A stretch of 64,000 bases of DNA from positions 1-64,000 of the forward strand of contig JAPEVF010000158.1 of NCBI GenBank assembly GCA_029747585.1. The letters run 5' to 3'. Position 1 is the first letter of the stretch. Each line of letters begins with the position of its first letter. The translations under genes were made by a program, and so were the position numbers. The notes beneath the pieces were generated by a model, which ran no database searches, was not told the origin of the DNA, and worked only from the letters and a program-made list of their open reading frames with translations. Of this stretch, positions 10,633 to 22,045 are shown piece after piece. Origin of the DNA: Pleurotus djamor. Taxonomy: Eukaryota > Basidiomycota > Agaricomycetes > Agaricales > Pleurotaceae.

Positions 10633-13600
10633 TAGTGTTCTGCTAAAAACTTTTTTTTCGAATTATTAGCAGGTTATCAACCTGAGTCGACGTCGAGTTA
10701 GTTTTTAGCACGGCGTTATTAACGTTATTAACGACTTAATAGGGGGTATGACTAAGCCTACCAAACCCAAACGTTCGGCGCTGGCTGGCCTGCAGCCTCA
10801 GATGGTGCTGGCACATCGCCATCGTGTGCCTCAGCCGAATCTCCCTCCATCGGCTCGCTTGCCAGCACATCACGTAGCTCAGCAATGTCCAGATCAACGT
10901 CATCGACGCTGAAATGGTCTCCAGGAACCTCCACCAGCTGGACATCGTCCAGAGCATCCACATCCGATCGATCGTCATCTGCGTCATCCACCACCTCTTG
11001 CTCCTCCTCCTCCTCTGATCCATCACTTTCATCATCGACACTAGCTCCTTCTTGCGCGCTTTCGTCTTGGCCACGATCTGCCCGTGGGATATCCGCTTTT
11101 TGCAAAATAGTTGATTGAAGATCACGAAATTTCACGGTGGGACGGTTCCCTTGGGTAGCCTTGAGCTATATGGTAAGCAAAACAAGCACTCTACAAGCAT
11201 TATTATGACCAACCTTTCCCCCATTCTGGTAGTGTGCGCGGAGCTGGCAGAGTTTGACCAGAGTCGAGGCCTTTTGTCGGTTTCGGCGCGCTGTATTCAA
11301 CCACGAAAACACGGAAGCAGTGCGTTCATCTGCCATTGAATTGGGGGTAATAGACAAAAGAATGATTGCTAGGTGCTACGACCATGAAATCAGTTTCACA
11401 TCGTTGGGCCACATCTCAGAGTGGACTTACTGCAAGCACCTGAGCGTGTGGGTGCGGTTTGATCGCCTGCCACCACGCAATTGCTGGTGTCTTCTCATCG
11501 GTGGGGTGATCAAAAGGCCAGTCACCCCTTGCATATCCCTCAACTTGTTTTTTGAGTTTCTTCAGCGCGTCCATAGCGGAAAGGTTGCCAATCGTTTCTT
11601 TCCGCCCTTCATATTCACGCTGTAGCATTGTCATGAGGAAGTTACCGATGCGGTCCAAGCAGGCATTGGGATCATTAGCAACTATGTGTGCTTGCTTCCC
11701 GTTACCCTTGGTGCGTATTCGCACTTTCGGGATGGCCAGTGGGTTGGCTGTTCCTTTGAGAATGTCTGCGTAGCGGTAATCTACATCCATGTTAGCTAGG
11801 TCGTATACTTATAATATAATCATGACTTACGAGGATCAAGAAAGAACCCAGCAAGAAACATATCTGATGGCGAATCATTGATCGTTTGATTGAAGCGGTA
11901 ATTGCAGAGTTGGCGTATCTTCTCCACCACGGGGAGAGGGATATCGTGCTTAGGCTCTTCATCATCAGCCTCTGAGAAGCGGTCTTTTAGCGTCGCCATT
12001 ATTGCTAAATGAAAGAGATATACATCAGCAACCGTAGCGTGTGACGATTCGAGACAAGTGATGGCTTTTGCGATCGGCTCAAGGACAAGTACAAAGTCAT
12101 TGAGCGCGACTTCAAACTGAGATGAACTACGGGATGCCGTGATAAACTTGCTATTGTGCTCCTGATATGCAAGTGCATAAATACAAAGGCAGAGAATATC
12201 AAAGCTTGGGTGTCCGTACCGGGATGACGACAAGCTTTCGAGTCACAATGTCACGTATGGCAGGCAAACATCGCTGTAGAGAGCTGCTTGAGTGATAATT
12301 TGTCCCAAAGCGAGTCGTCGCAGTGGAGACCAGCCCACGAGGAATGTTCATAGCTAGGCGTGCCTTACGCAGTGTGGTGTTGGCAGCCGTCCCCTTCTTA
12401 AAGTATTTAGTCGTCCGTCGAGTAACCTTGATCACCTGTGCGATAGTATTAGCACCAAAAAACCGAAAAGGGGAGATAACAGGAGAACTTACCGGTTTGA
12501 AGTGGTCGAGGCGGCAGATGTCCTTACATAAGTTGTTCAGCCGGTGACAGGGATCAGCCATATTGAGGATCCAAGGATACTTCGCCTGAAGAAGCTCTCT
12601 TGCAACACGAGTATTCCCAGTATCATCAGAACATACACCGATGAAGCGTTCAGACCCAACCCCATTAACAACCTGAGCGTGTGATCAGTAACACAATAAT
12701 AACCCATGTCTAACCGCAGCCCACCTCATCAAGAACCTCAAAAAGATGTTCACCGGTGTGTGACTCTTCCGAGGCTTCATGACCCTCAAAGATGTAGACC
12801 TCTCGCTCGGGGGTGATGATGTGGATGGTGTAGACAGATTGAGGTAAGCGAGTTGTGTTGCCATCAAACGTAATTGTCAGGTTGTTTGATTTACGCAGGG
12901 CGTTCAGATTCTCCGTTCGGATGCGTCCAGCTTCCTGAGGGATCAGGCTGCCTTCCAGCTTCGACACAGAAGGGAGATTGTAGGCGCTCCATGCCCATTT
13001 CAACATCTCGTTCAAGTGCGGATTGGCGATCGTTTTCATTGGAATTCCTGAAGTGGCCACGAACTTGATCAGGTGGAGATCAATTTGGCTGGCGCGATGA
13101 ACCTTCGCATCCTCGGTCTTCATTATTATTTGCCTTTCTTTGATGGACGTGGATTTGATGGCTCCGAAACCGACTTCGTCATCATTTCCTTCATCTTCTC
13201 TTGTCCCTGTTGGACACGCGTCGTAACCGACATCTTTCCCAAAGAGGCGTTAACTCGTTGCTTGAGCTCAAATGGAAGATGCTCGCAGGTGCTCGCATGG
13301 TCGAGAATTCGCATTTTGTTCCTCGGAAACGCCCAGGTTTGATCACAGACGGCGTTATTCCCCTGGGGCATCATTCCGGGACATCGAAGGAGGGGTGTTT
13401 TGTCAGGATCGTCTATCTTGTAGCACGACAGCGCCAACTCCATCACCAATCTGTCCGGTTTGCGCCCCGTGTCTGCCGGCGCCGCCTTGTAATCCGAAGG
13501 GAGGAAGTCGTCCCAGACGCACTCCCTGACCTCCTCTCCCGCGGCCCCTTTCCTCTTCAAGTTCTTCTTTTTTGCTGGTGCCTTACCACCTGCCTTAACG

Positions 13601-14279
13601 GGTGGTTTCGCCATTGCCGAGACGATGGGGGCTGTCACCCGAGACGTGGCTGGATTACTGAGACTTGGCGGAGCTATCCCGGCGTCGTCATAAGCAGCAG
13701 TAGCTGCAAGACTCAAATCATCGACCCATTTGGAAAGAACAGCTGAACCAGGATCGCTTCGCAGGTATTGCCGTAACACTCCCACCACCGCAAGCAGGCC
13801 CGGGCCTTGTTCGATGAGGGTGAATGGTCGTGTCCCTCCTTTCCGTCCACCAGGGGCAAAGGTTATCTCGAGGCGTCGGTTCAGGACTGAGGCTTCATCT
13901 CCGTAGTCCGCCACTTCCTCGGGATCAGGCTGCCAGTCCTGGAAGTTGTATTTCAGGGAGCCACATGGTATATCTTTCGGGAGGGATTTCAGAAGTCGAG
14001 CGAGCCTGTCAAGATTTTTCTCGGAAGTAGAGTCCATAGCAGTCACGAAGAGCAAGTTTCGGATACGAGGTTAGGTGTTTAGGTGTTGTTATGTTGGAAA
14101 AAAGGATGTTTTATTATTGATTCGCCGAGCCGAACTCCCTGGTCCCTGACAGGCGCAAAGTATCAACTCGTTAATAACATAGGAAAAAGTGGGGTCAGAG
14201 ATATTAGCAGTTATTATCGTGATATTAACGGCGCTAAAAACTCTTCGTTTGAAACGCGACCGTTTTTATCTGAACACTA
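10633..14279 (-). mobile_element. hAT transposon (3647 bp), inserted in an exon of the serine-hydrolase gene
   Basis: The left terminus is TAGTGTTCTGCTAAAAAC at 10633 and the right terminus is the complement of TAGTGTTCAGATAAAAAC ending at 14279. Both sides carry the 8-bp duplication ATACCTTT (10625-10632 and 14280-14287). Removing the element and one duplication restores a continuous serine-hydrolase frame (CVIPLPGPPST). The transposase lies on the minus strand. Another copy of the family ends at position 365. Confidence 0.95.
10758..14037 (-). CDS. hAT-family transposase with a frame break between its N-terminal part and core
   Basis: The minus-strand gene starts at MDSTSEKN (14037; an ATG at 14055 is the alternative). 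The first open frame runs to a TAA at 13126-13128. It contains a Lys-rich segment and a Cys/His cluster (LRCPGMMP, VCDQTW, DHASTCEHLP) resembling a BED-like finger. The core resumes two bases later in another frame (ATG at 13123). It has DUF659/RNase H-like sequence (TITFDGNTTRLPQ near 12860), an EHLFEVLDE segment, and a hAT dimerisation region (AIAWWQAIKPH near 11470, MADERTASVFSWLN near 11310). The acidic tail ends at 10758. Core exons are joined by short GT-AG introns. The TAATAATGA junction may be a real frameshift, an unrecognised intron or two ORFs, so activity is uncertain. Confidence 0.7.
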
Positions 14280-14287
14280 ATACCTTT
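14280..14287. repeat. Target site duplication, right copy (hAT at 10633-14279)
   Basis: ATACCTTT follows GAACACTA and is identical to 10625-10632. Confidence 0.95.
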
Positions 14288-15009
14288 GCCCGGTCCGCCC
14301 TCGACACCCTCTACTCACTGCCAGAACGTTGAAACCATTGTGGCCACCGAACTCCCCGGAACGGTGGATCCTAACGTCCCAACACTGTTCCTCAAATGGA
14401 ACAAGCAATATAGCAAGTACCTTAGGTTCACCCATATTGATGCGGACACCTGGAACGTTGCATCCTTCGAGCCTTTTGTGAGTGTCTTTTTCTTGGATGC
14501 TTTTTGTTGTGGAAATATCGCTCACATTCGCCATCAAGGAAACTGGAGACGTAAATGAGCCGTGGTGGTTCACCACTTCCTCCGTTGGAACTGTTGCAGA
14601 ATTTGCTCACGATAACGGAGACTTCGGCTTTGGGCTGACCGGTGGATTCTGGGGGGCTGGCCCAGGAACTTCTAGTCCTCTCGGAAACACAGTGAAAGAA
14701 AAGGCTGAAGTTTGGTTTAAGAAACTTTGACGAGCAAGTCAGCTCGAGATACAAATAATTCGATAGGATTATATATACCGTATTGTTAACGTTGAGATAT
14801 TGCTGCAATTTCACACCAACAGTATTTCCTGGAGTCAAGCTTTGATCGATTGATCTCCCAGGTAGCGGTCACCGATGAACGTTGGGAGATATTATCCTGT
14901 GGTCTATAGGAGTTCCCTGTCTCCAGGTACGCCCCGCCAGCGCCAGGCGCGCATACTGGTCTTCAACCGACCAAGTGCACGACGTCGAAAGCAACAGACC
15001 TAATCCAAG

Positions 15010-15771
15010 ATGAACCACGGCGACCATGGAGGACACGGAGGGCATGATATGCCTATGGGGCCTAAATGCTCTATGAACATGTTATGGTTAGTCTTGTCGC
15101 CCATATTGCCGAGAACTCTCACCGATGGTGCTCTTCCATTCATACGTAGGAATACTCAGATCGTTGACACTTGTATTGTATTCCCAAGTTGGCACATCGG
15201 CTCTAACGCTTCCTTCGTTCTATCCTTCTTCATCATTGTCCTGCTCGGTGTATTCTATGAGTATCTCCGCGCCTTCCAACACAACGTCGACGTTCGCATC
15301 GCCGCATCGCTCGATAAGAAGGGAAAGGGGAAGAGGATCTTGCTCGGTGGAAGTCGAAGTGGGAGTGGGAGTGGAAGGAGCACGCCTGAGGAAAGTGGCG
15401 AGGAGGTTGGATTGTTGACCCTCAAACCTGTTGCTGCTGGGTGAGTACTGTGTGACGTGGGCGGTCATCCGGTGACGATGAATTCTTTTGACAGTGTTCC
15501 TGTGCCCCCGACCTTGCGTGTGCTTCGAGCAGCGCTCTATGGTGCTACGGTGTTCTTGTCTTTCTTCCTGATGCTTGTCTTTATGACTTACAATGTGCGT
15601 ACCCTTCCCATGCAGAGACCATAATGCATAACTCACGATTCATACATTCAGGCTTACCTTATTCTTGCCGTCGTCGCTGGCGCTGGCATAGGCCATTTCA
15701 TATTCGGTTCTCACATGGATCCAGAGGCTATCCTATCTGGAAGCGGTTCGAAAGGAATGGCTTGCCATTGA
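15010..15771 (+). CDS. Ctr-family copper transporter
   Basis: High-affinity copper uptake or vacuolar copper export protein of the Ctr family, 195 aa from four exons (15010-15086, 15150-15440, 15495-15594, 15652-15771). The N-terminus is His/Met/Gly-rich (MNHGDHGGHGGHDMPMG), a copper-binding feature of the family. Three membrane segments follow: one after the first intron (SFVLSFFIIVLLGVFYEYL), one with the family MxxxM motif (MLVFM), and one with the GxxxG packing motif (GAGIGHFIFG). A Gly/Ser-rich loop (GSRSGSGSGRSTP) separates segments 1 and 2. Ctr proteins act as trimers; whether this one is at the plasma membrane or vacuole cannot be told. It lies just downstream of the broken serine-hydrolase gene on the same strand. 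The NN at 15819-15820 falls in its 3' region. Confidence 0.9.
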
Positions 15772-15908
15772 CCTGAGCATCGTCATCACGTTGTACTATG
15801 CTGTCGTTTTATAATAATNNGTGTGCTTCCCGTTTTCCGTTCAAGAATGCCGAAAGACTTTTCACGTCGAAGGATATTGAAACATTGCAAAACTATTAGG
15901 ATGACATT

Positions 15909-17073
15909 TCACGCTGGTGGCTTCATCTCCGTATCTTCCTCCTTCTTGAGGCCCTCTGATTGTAGGAGGGCGTCAATCTCTGCGGGACGGTATATCTTGG
16001 CTTTTGGCTGCTTGGTCTCGCCATCCAGAGTGAGCACGGCAAATTCCACTACAACGAACTTCAGAAATCGATGACGAAGGTGAGACGACGAGACGCACGC
16101 TTTTCGCTGCCCAGTGTTGTGCTATCCATCGTCTTGCTCATCACCCTCAGCACCAGTCCGATGGCATCTTTCACCTCGATGTCGTCTTTGTACTCTTGCT
16201 TCAACAGACTTTGGGCGGTACCATTGTTTGCTCCTATGCAAGTAGCTTTCCATCCAGAGTAGTTGCCAGAGGGATCGGAGTGGTAAAGTTGGAATTGATA
16301 TTGCGGATCGTAACCTGCGTAGAGAAGAGAGACACCAAAGGGTCGGAGACCTGTGCAAGGGGGTTGAAAAGTTGCACGATTGATGCATCCACTAAGACCT
16401 ACCTCCAAATTGAGTGTAACCTTGCTTCATATCGCATAATCTCTGCGCCAAAACCTCGACTGGGATATCTTCATTGTAGCTTAGCAGGTGTTGCTGAGCG
16501 ATCGTCCGTGCTTGATTTATCAGAGAGTTGGCATCTGCCGTAAGACCAGCTACACCACCGATCACATTTCTGTCGAAGCAAGTCAATGGGTCGAAGGCGA
16601 CGGGGTGTCGATTGGACGCACGAGTTGAGCAAAAATATCTTCTCCCCACTCCCACCGTATCCACCTTCCTTGACGCCTGATAGATCCAGGAGTTTGCCAG
16701 TGACCTTCTTCTCTGCGGCAAGAACGACGCCGTCTTTGGCTAGGACGGCTAAGACGGTACCAGCGTGTGATATGGCTTCCATAGCATATTCGACTGGATG
16801 ATCAACGATTCTCAGCGGCATCGAACGTGGAAACAGAGATAACATGCGCACTCTGGTACAGCCGACCTATGGTAGCGCACAAATGAGTTAGAATACTAGA
16901 TGTAATTGGGTTGGATGGCTAACCTTCCGGCGAGAAGATGGTTGTTCGGCCTATACAAACGTTGTCATTGTGAATGTCGATGAAGAGACCAAAGCCTTAC
17001 TGTCATAACGTCTAGCCTAAGATCATTGAGCACGATGAGCAGATAGGTAGATGATAAGGAAGAGGCGCACCAT
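15909..17073 (-). CDS. PRE9: 20S proteasome subunit alpha type-4 (PSMA4/Pre9-like)
   Basis: Alpha-ring subunit of the 20S proteasome core, about 260 aa, split by several short introns. A one-codon first exon (ATG 17071-17073) joins to ARRYDS, then [13 protein letters not shown] and [12 protein letters not shown]. Together these make the conserved alpha-subunit N-terminal signature. The core contains [16 protein letters not shown] and [13 protein letters not shown], with a C-terminal Lys/Glu-rich tail ([14 protein letters not shown]). [17 protein letters not shown] followed by EYAMEAI is typical of alpha-4. Alpha subunits lack the catalytic N-terminal Thr, as here. The usual Val before EYAMEA is Ile, set by the intron at about 16799-16857. 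The gene appears intact. Confidence 0.92.
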
Positions 17074-17222
17074 TGTGGTTCAGAGCTTGGTTTGATGAAC
17101 GCGTCTTACTTACGCGTCCCTCATTGGAGACAGGCGATTTCGGAGTTTGCCGAGCATGCCACTTTCAGTCTCTCTAACGTCTATGTCCAAGTTACTACTA
17201 AGTGATTACTTCAGGCTCTGTA

Positions 17223-18018
17223 TCATAGCTTCAACGCCTCCTTTGCCTTTGCAACTTGCTCCTCCGTTGAATCTCTGGCACTGACCACGATAACGCCTTC
17301 CTCTCCTTCTGGGTCCTCCAGCGTCTGCAACTGGCTATCCAACATATTCGCCTTCATGAAATGTCCTTTGCGGTTCATCATCCTTTCCAACAACAATTCT
17401 CTGTCCCCTTTAATAAAAACGAAATACGTAGGGAGCTCTTCAGCGTGTGGCGGTTCCAGGTGCTCTGGGATCCGATTTGTATCGGTCGCTGGCTTCGACT
17501 TTCCTCGTAGAATGTCCCGATAGTACCTCTTGAGCGACGAACAAACTATGACGACCCCCAACCCACAAAGCTCCCCCAGAGGTCCCTCGGTTTTCGCTTT
17601 CTTTTTCTGTACTTGAGAGCTGCAGACACCTTTAGCCGTGGTCCGAATCAATTCAAGCCAAGGTTCTCTATCTTCATCCGTCAAAGGTTGCCCAGCGGAC
17701 ATCTTTGCCACATTTGAAGCAGGATGTAAGTCATCCCCATCAATGAACGGCATATCCAGCGCTTTGGCTATCGCACTTCCGAGCGTCGACTTTCCTGTCC
17801 CTGAGACACCCTGTTAATGGTGAGAATGGGTCCTTTCAATGAATGTGTTTATGAATGACGGTTCTAATTCTTCCAACCCTCCGTCCAAAGTAGGATTCTG
17901 GACTCACCATTACGATGATACAACGCGCGCCCTCGTCTTCCCCGATAACACCGTCATCAGGAGTCACCTTGTCGACCAACTCAACCTCCAGCGCAGTACT
18001 ATCCTTCTGGTCGCACAT
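17223..18018 (-). CDS. Gluconokinase (GntK-like, P-loop kinase)
   Basis: Phosphorylates D-gluconate to 6-phosphogluconate with ATP, feeding the pentose phosphate pathway. Two exons (17908-18018 and 17223-17810) give 232 aa. The Walker A motif GVSGTGKST lies directly after the intron, following CIIVM. FIDGDDLHP and the phosphate-acceptor region follow, then CSSLKRYYRDILRG and GHFMKANMLDSQLQTLE near the C-terminus, all typical of the gluconokinase family. The start is the first in-frame ATG (18018); the frame continues upstream only through a non-ATG codon. Compared with the usual 170-200 aa there is an acidic 37-residue N-terminal extension and a Lys-rich insert (QKKKAKTEG). Confidence 0.88.
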
Positions 18019-18844
18019 CCGTACACCGAGATCGTAGTATGACGGAACAAATGGTGAAAACACCGAAGGTTTAGCGAGCTGCGATGAAATCACATCACCC
18101 TGATAGGCGGACCTAACGGTGGCTTCGGTCCGCTCAGTTTCTCCGCTACTCCAAGGACTGGGTATACATCTTTTCAAAGGCGATGGGCGATGCAGAAGTT
18201 CCGTTGTAGAGTCTACAACATGTTGTATTCATGAGTCCTGAAGAAATGGTCGTTCCTTCCCTGAAGGCTTAACCACGAGTTCGGCCGAGTCTTGGAGTTG
18301 AGCAATCCACATGAACGGTAATTCTGTAACAATGGAGGTCTTCCTTATATCTAGCTTTTATATTCTTGGATACTCAAAACCACGATACTCAAAAGCACAA
18401 CTACAAAGCAAGACAAACTGAGAGCTACAAGCTACACCGTAGCTACGAGGTATGTATATACTAAAAACCTACAAACTACATAGGTATCGGTGGATGAAGA
18501 TATTCAAGTACTCATATACGTGGAAACTGAAAGAAATGACGATGGGGATGAAGAGGTATGTAGGACACAGGTGACAGTACGATCAAGTACCTAGCACTCA
18601 AATGATGGTATGGATTGGAATGTCTGAAACGTCAAGCACGCAGAGAACCATGTGGAAAGAGTGTGAGTAACAACATAGGATAACCTAGTAAGAGAACGTG
18701 AAGAAGGGGGAATCAGCCATGCAGCCGATACATTCCATATGGAAAGGAAATATCCAAGACAAAGCAAAAACGCAGGACGCAAAAAACCGGAGCAATCAAC
18801 CGCAAAAAATGGAGATCTCAAACACAGCTGACGCCTAGCTGGTG
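18019..18844. other. Intergenic, no gene seen
   Basis: It holds the presumed promoter of the gluconokinase gene and the 3' flank of the DUF6593-like gene. Only short frames are present, without recognisable domains. Confidence 0.5.
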
Positions 18845-20977
18845 TCAAGGACCAATGTCCAAACTGCTATACGCAGGCGGCGGAACCTCCCTATCAAACA
18901 CCGACTCCCGGATCGTCGGTGGCCTCTGCCTCCTCACCGCCTCAAACGCATCCTTATCCCTCCCCGTCCTCATCCCCCTCCCCCTCGGCGAAACCGCAGC
19001 TTCAACATCAGACGCAGTAAGAACCGTACTCGCCAACGAAGAATTACTCGCCACAGATTTCAACACCCGTGTTTGCTGCGGTGATACCAAGGACGGTGGT
19101 AGCGGTGATTGTGCCTGTAACGGGAGATTCGTGGTGGACTGGCCGGGGGTGGGTGGTAATGACCGTGGTGGCAGGGCAGAAGTGCGTTTGGGCATGGCGG
19201 AGCGTATGGATGCGGATGTGGGTGTGGGTGATTGATTGAGAAGTGCACGAGAACGTGATGGTGGGCTTTGTGAGGGCGGCGGTGTAGGTGTCTGTACAGG
19301 TAGCTCAGGTAATGGTCTCGGAAATCCCCCGTTCGACATAAACGAGCTCCTCGATAAGGAATTACTTCGATATCGAGGTGAGGGAGAGGGGAGAGGACCG
19401 CCTGCTGTAGAGGGTCTTTTCGATGTTGTAGAGGGTGTCCCGTCGAGAGAATTCTCATCTCTTCCTGGGGGAGTCGACTGAGACCTCGTCGTCCAGGGTT
19501 GAGTATCATTGGGAAGTGGTGTTGTAGCGGATTTAGGAGGGGTAGGGAGACATCTAGGAGAGGATCGGATGCTTGCATTGTCTACACGGCTGATGGACGA
19601 AGCATATTTAGCAGGGAGAGGCGGAACCGGCGGAGCATCGGCGTCGTAGAATGTTGGATCGAAATAATTGTGAGATGGCGCGTCAGATGTTGGGAAGTAT
19701 ATCGACGAGGCGATTGGGCTTGGGATGCGGCCCGACGACAGCGCCTCGTCTTCATCGTCGTAGTCGACTAGCGAGAGAGCGCTGTCGGGGGTCGGAGTGC
19801 GGAGACTCGGGTATAAAGGTTCTCGGTGGATGATCTTGGCCATTTGATGGACTGATGTTGGTGTAGCCGGTACCGTAGCTCCTGGCGCCACCGTCGACGC
19901 TTTAGATATACTTCGTTGTAAGTTGAGTTTGGGGAACAACGGTTCGCCAGTTAGGATCTTGCGCCAGCGTGATTGCGAAATATTGATGGGTTGTGGCATG
20001 GCTAGATGGTCCCGGGAAGCGCTTCCTTCATGAGGCATCGGAGGGAGACGACTGGATTCGGCGGAGCCTTCACCTTCGTACTTTTGTACGACCATCCATT
20101 CTTGGATGTCAGTAACTAACAGGATGGCTGTCACCAAGACGTAATCCATGAGGAGTATCGATACACCACTGTGCACGGCTAGGCCAGAGTCATCGTATTT
20201 GTCATGTAGGGTTTCGTATATTCGTAATCTTGGAGGGACGTTTTCGACGTGAGGATCCAAGACAGCAATAGGACCCTTGCACGAGGGCGCGGTGCACTTG
20301 TCGTTGTTAGTCAGAGAACAAGGACATCAGTTGTGGGCTTACCCAATAGCAATTTCCCACTTTCTTCCACTTTAAAGAGTGTGAGTACTGGGGAACGTTG
20401 AATTTGCGACCACTGGACAGTCATTCAGTACCGGAGGTTGAGAGTCAGGCAAAATGGACACTTGCCTTGTCAGCGAGCCCTGTCGCAGAAATATGTCCCC
20501 TTCCCTCCAATTGTCTCCCTTCATCTGGACGAGGACTCCCAGCGACTGTCTGTCTTTGGTCTTTGATGGAATCATTCTTGGCCACTTTATGATGGCGGCT
20601 TTCTGTGCAGCATGTCCCCAGGGGTCTGCACGCTTAATGACTGTGCTTGTTCCTGTGGTCTTGATGGAATAGAGAGGATGTCTGGTGCGGTCGTCGTGGA
20701 TGCGGGAGTCGAGGAACGAGAGCGAGGTGAGTTTGAGCGTGAGTAGCGGTGTCTTTGGCGTAGACATGTCGAGGGCCTCTGGGGCGGAGGGACGACGCAG
20801 GTATGGAACAACAAGAGAGGGAAGACGTGAAGAGCGGGCGCCTCGACCTATTGAATGTGTGGAGCGAGATCGAGCGGCGTACTCGGCGGGGAAAGAGGCT
20901 ACAGGGGGTCTCACGGTTTCAGGGGACGGGGACGGCTGGCGAGCAGCATGGGCGAGACTGGGCAGGCCCTTTGCCAT
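18845..20977 (-). CDS. DUF6593-like protein with a long disordered Ser/Pro-rich C-terminal region
   Basis: Three exons (20466-20977, 20343-20412, 18845-20296) give 677 aa. Residues from about 80 to 240 resemble DUF6593 of basidiomycetes: LTSLSFLDSRI, HPLYSIKTTG, then KRADPWGHAAQKAAIIKWPR and a Trp/Cys segment GNCYWCTAPSCKGP. A hydrophobic stretch follows (LLMDYVLVTAILLVTDIQEW). The remainder is low-complexity Ser/Pro/Thr sequence with polyproline patches (PPVPPLPAKY, PPPAYSSL), which suggests SH3/WW docking, but that is inference. The first intron has a GC donor (AG then GCAAGT). An internal Met near 20768 (MSTPKTPLLTL) is an alternative start. Function is unknown; the family call is moderate. 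Confidence 0.65.
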
Positions 20978-21601
20978 GACGGTGATTTACGTGGGGGAGG
21001 TTGTGTCGCAGGCTCAGGCTGGGACATGGAACACGCAGAGGAAGTAAAGGAAAGACGAGTGTTTCTGCTCGATGCTGAGGTAAGCAGCTCCTGCATGCGG
21101 TCAATCCGAATCTGCTCGCGTTCGCCGTCACAGGTATCATCGTTCCACCAGATCGGCTATCAGCCACACGCATCAGATGGCCCGTGTCCTTGGAACGTAA
21201 CAAGTCGTCGGCGGCGTCCTTGTTTGATTCCTAGCATATCCACATACTTAAAGCGGATTGGTTTCGTATCAAAAAAACAACAACTTACTCGGAATACACA
21301 GATAAGGCTCATTCCATGTCCATGAATTCGCTGCACGCGTGAGCATTGTTTCCGATTGAATTTGGCGTACTTGCATCTTCAAACGTTCGACGAGCCCCAG
21401 TGTCCTTGGTTGGTCCTTGGACTCTGGACGCTGCGGCAACGGGGCTGACGGTTGGGGAAAGAGGAAACAGTGTCCAGCATCCACATGGGAAAAGTTGACG
21501 TAAGCGATTTTACCTCCATCGCAAGCACCGCCAAACATACCAGTCGCGTTCTTTTTGACCCCAACTCCCACCACCACCCACTCGCAAAAACTTCTGAAAC
21601 A
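20978..21601. other. Shared 5' region between divergent genes
   Basis: It separates the minus-strand DUF6593-like gene from the plus-strand CHZ1 gene, so it probably holds both promoters. Open frames here on both strands lack domains and overlap each other. Confidence 0.45.
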
Positions 21602-22045
21602 ATGTCTACAGCTGCCGGTGATCCAGAGTATGCACCATCATTACATTATCCTCTGCGTGATTAAATATCTGACATCGCTTCCCCAGGGCAGTTAACGCGT
21701 CCAACGCGTCGCCTTCAGGCAAGGGCAAGGGGAAAGCCCCGAAAGAGGATGTCTCGATGGAGGTCGAGGACGACGAAGAGGATGAAGACGACGATGACGA
21801 CGACGATGCCGAAGAAGACTCTGACGATGAGGTTCGCTAGCATATATCCCCACTTTCTTGCGCGTTTTGACCAACAACATGCCACTTAGGTCGAAGAGGA
21901 TTTCTCTGAAATCAATCCCGAAGCCATCACCTCGCGCCGTACCCGTGGAAAGAAGGTCGACTACACCTCCGCTGAAGCCCTCGCCAAAGCCGGCCTCACC
22001 TCCGAGACCGCCGATGACGATGATGACGATGAAATGAAGTCCTGA
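21602..22045 (+). CDS. CHZ1: CHZ-domain histone chaperone (Chz1-like)
   Basis: Small acidic nuclear chaperone for H2A.Z-H2B. Three exons (21602-21627, 21687-21831, 21890-22045) give 108 aa. The middle is an almost unbroken Asp/Glu tract (about residues 34-58). The CHZ motif follows: EEDFSEINPEAI, then TSRRTRGKKVDYTS and ALAKAGL. A final poly-Asp patch ends in EMKS. Order and length match the family. Introns lie before the CHZ motif and after the eighth codon. Confidence 0.88.

Larger units (their letters stand above)
1403..14730 (+). pseudogene. Beta-lactamase-family serine hydrolase (class C / penicillin-binding-protein-like), multiply disrupted
   Basis: Exons spread over 13 kb rebuild one beta-lactamase-fold protein (PF00144-like). 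A probable signal-like N-terminus starts at 1403. The catalytic SxxK motif (SNSK) is at 1660-1671, just before an intron at 1672-1729. Exon 2 is 1730-1945. Exon 3 starts at 2013 and carries a YxN motif (YNNN). Exon 4 at 2389 reaches a stop within a few codons because foreign DNA begins there. Homology resumes near 9697 (VIAGAGGIISSAKDM) and continues through an HGG triad motif near 10185. It is cut at 10632 by a hAT element and resumes at 14288, ending at TGA 14728-14730. The frame leading into SNSK is also out of phase with the 5' part of exon 1, so a small deletion near 1655 is likely. The gene must be non-functional. The family call rests on the three motifs and their order. Confidence 0.8.

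Noticed and set aside
13201..13746. 181-codon plus-strand frame inside the hAT element at 10633-14279
   Set aside because: Antisense of the transposase N-terminal region; no recognisable features.
19060..19578. His/Pro-rich 172-codon minus-strand frame
   Set aside because: Alternative frame of the DUF6593-like gene's low-complexity Ser/Pro tail, on the same strand.
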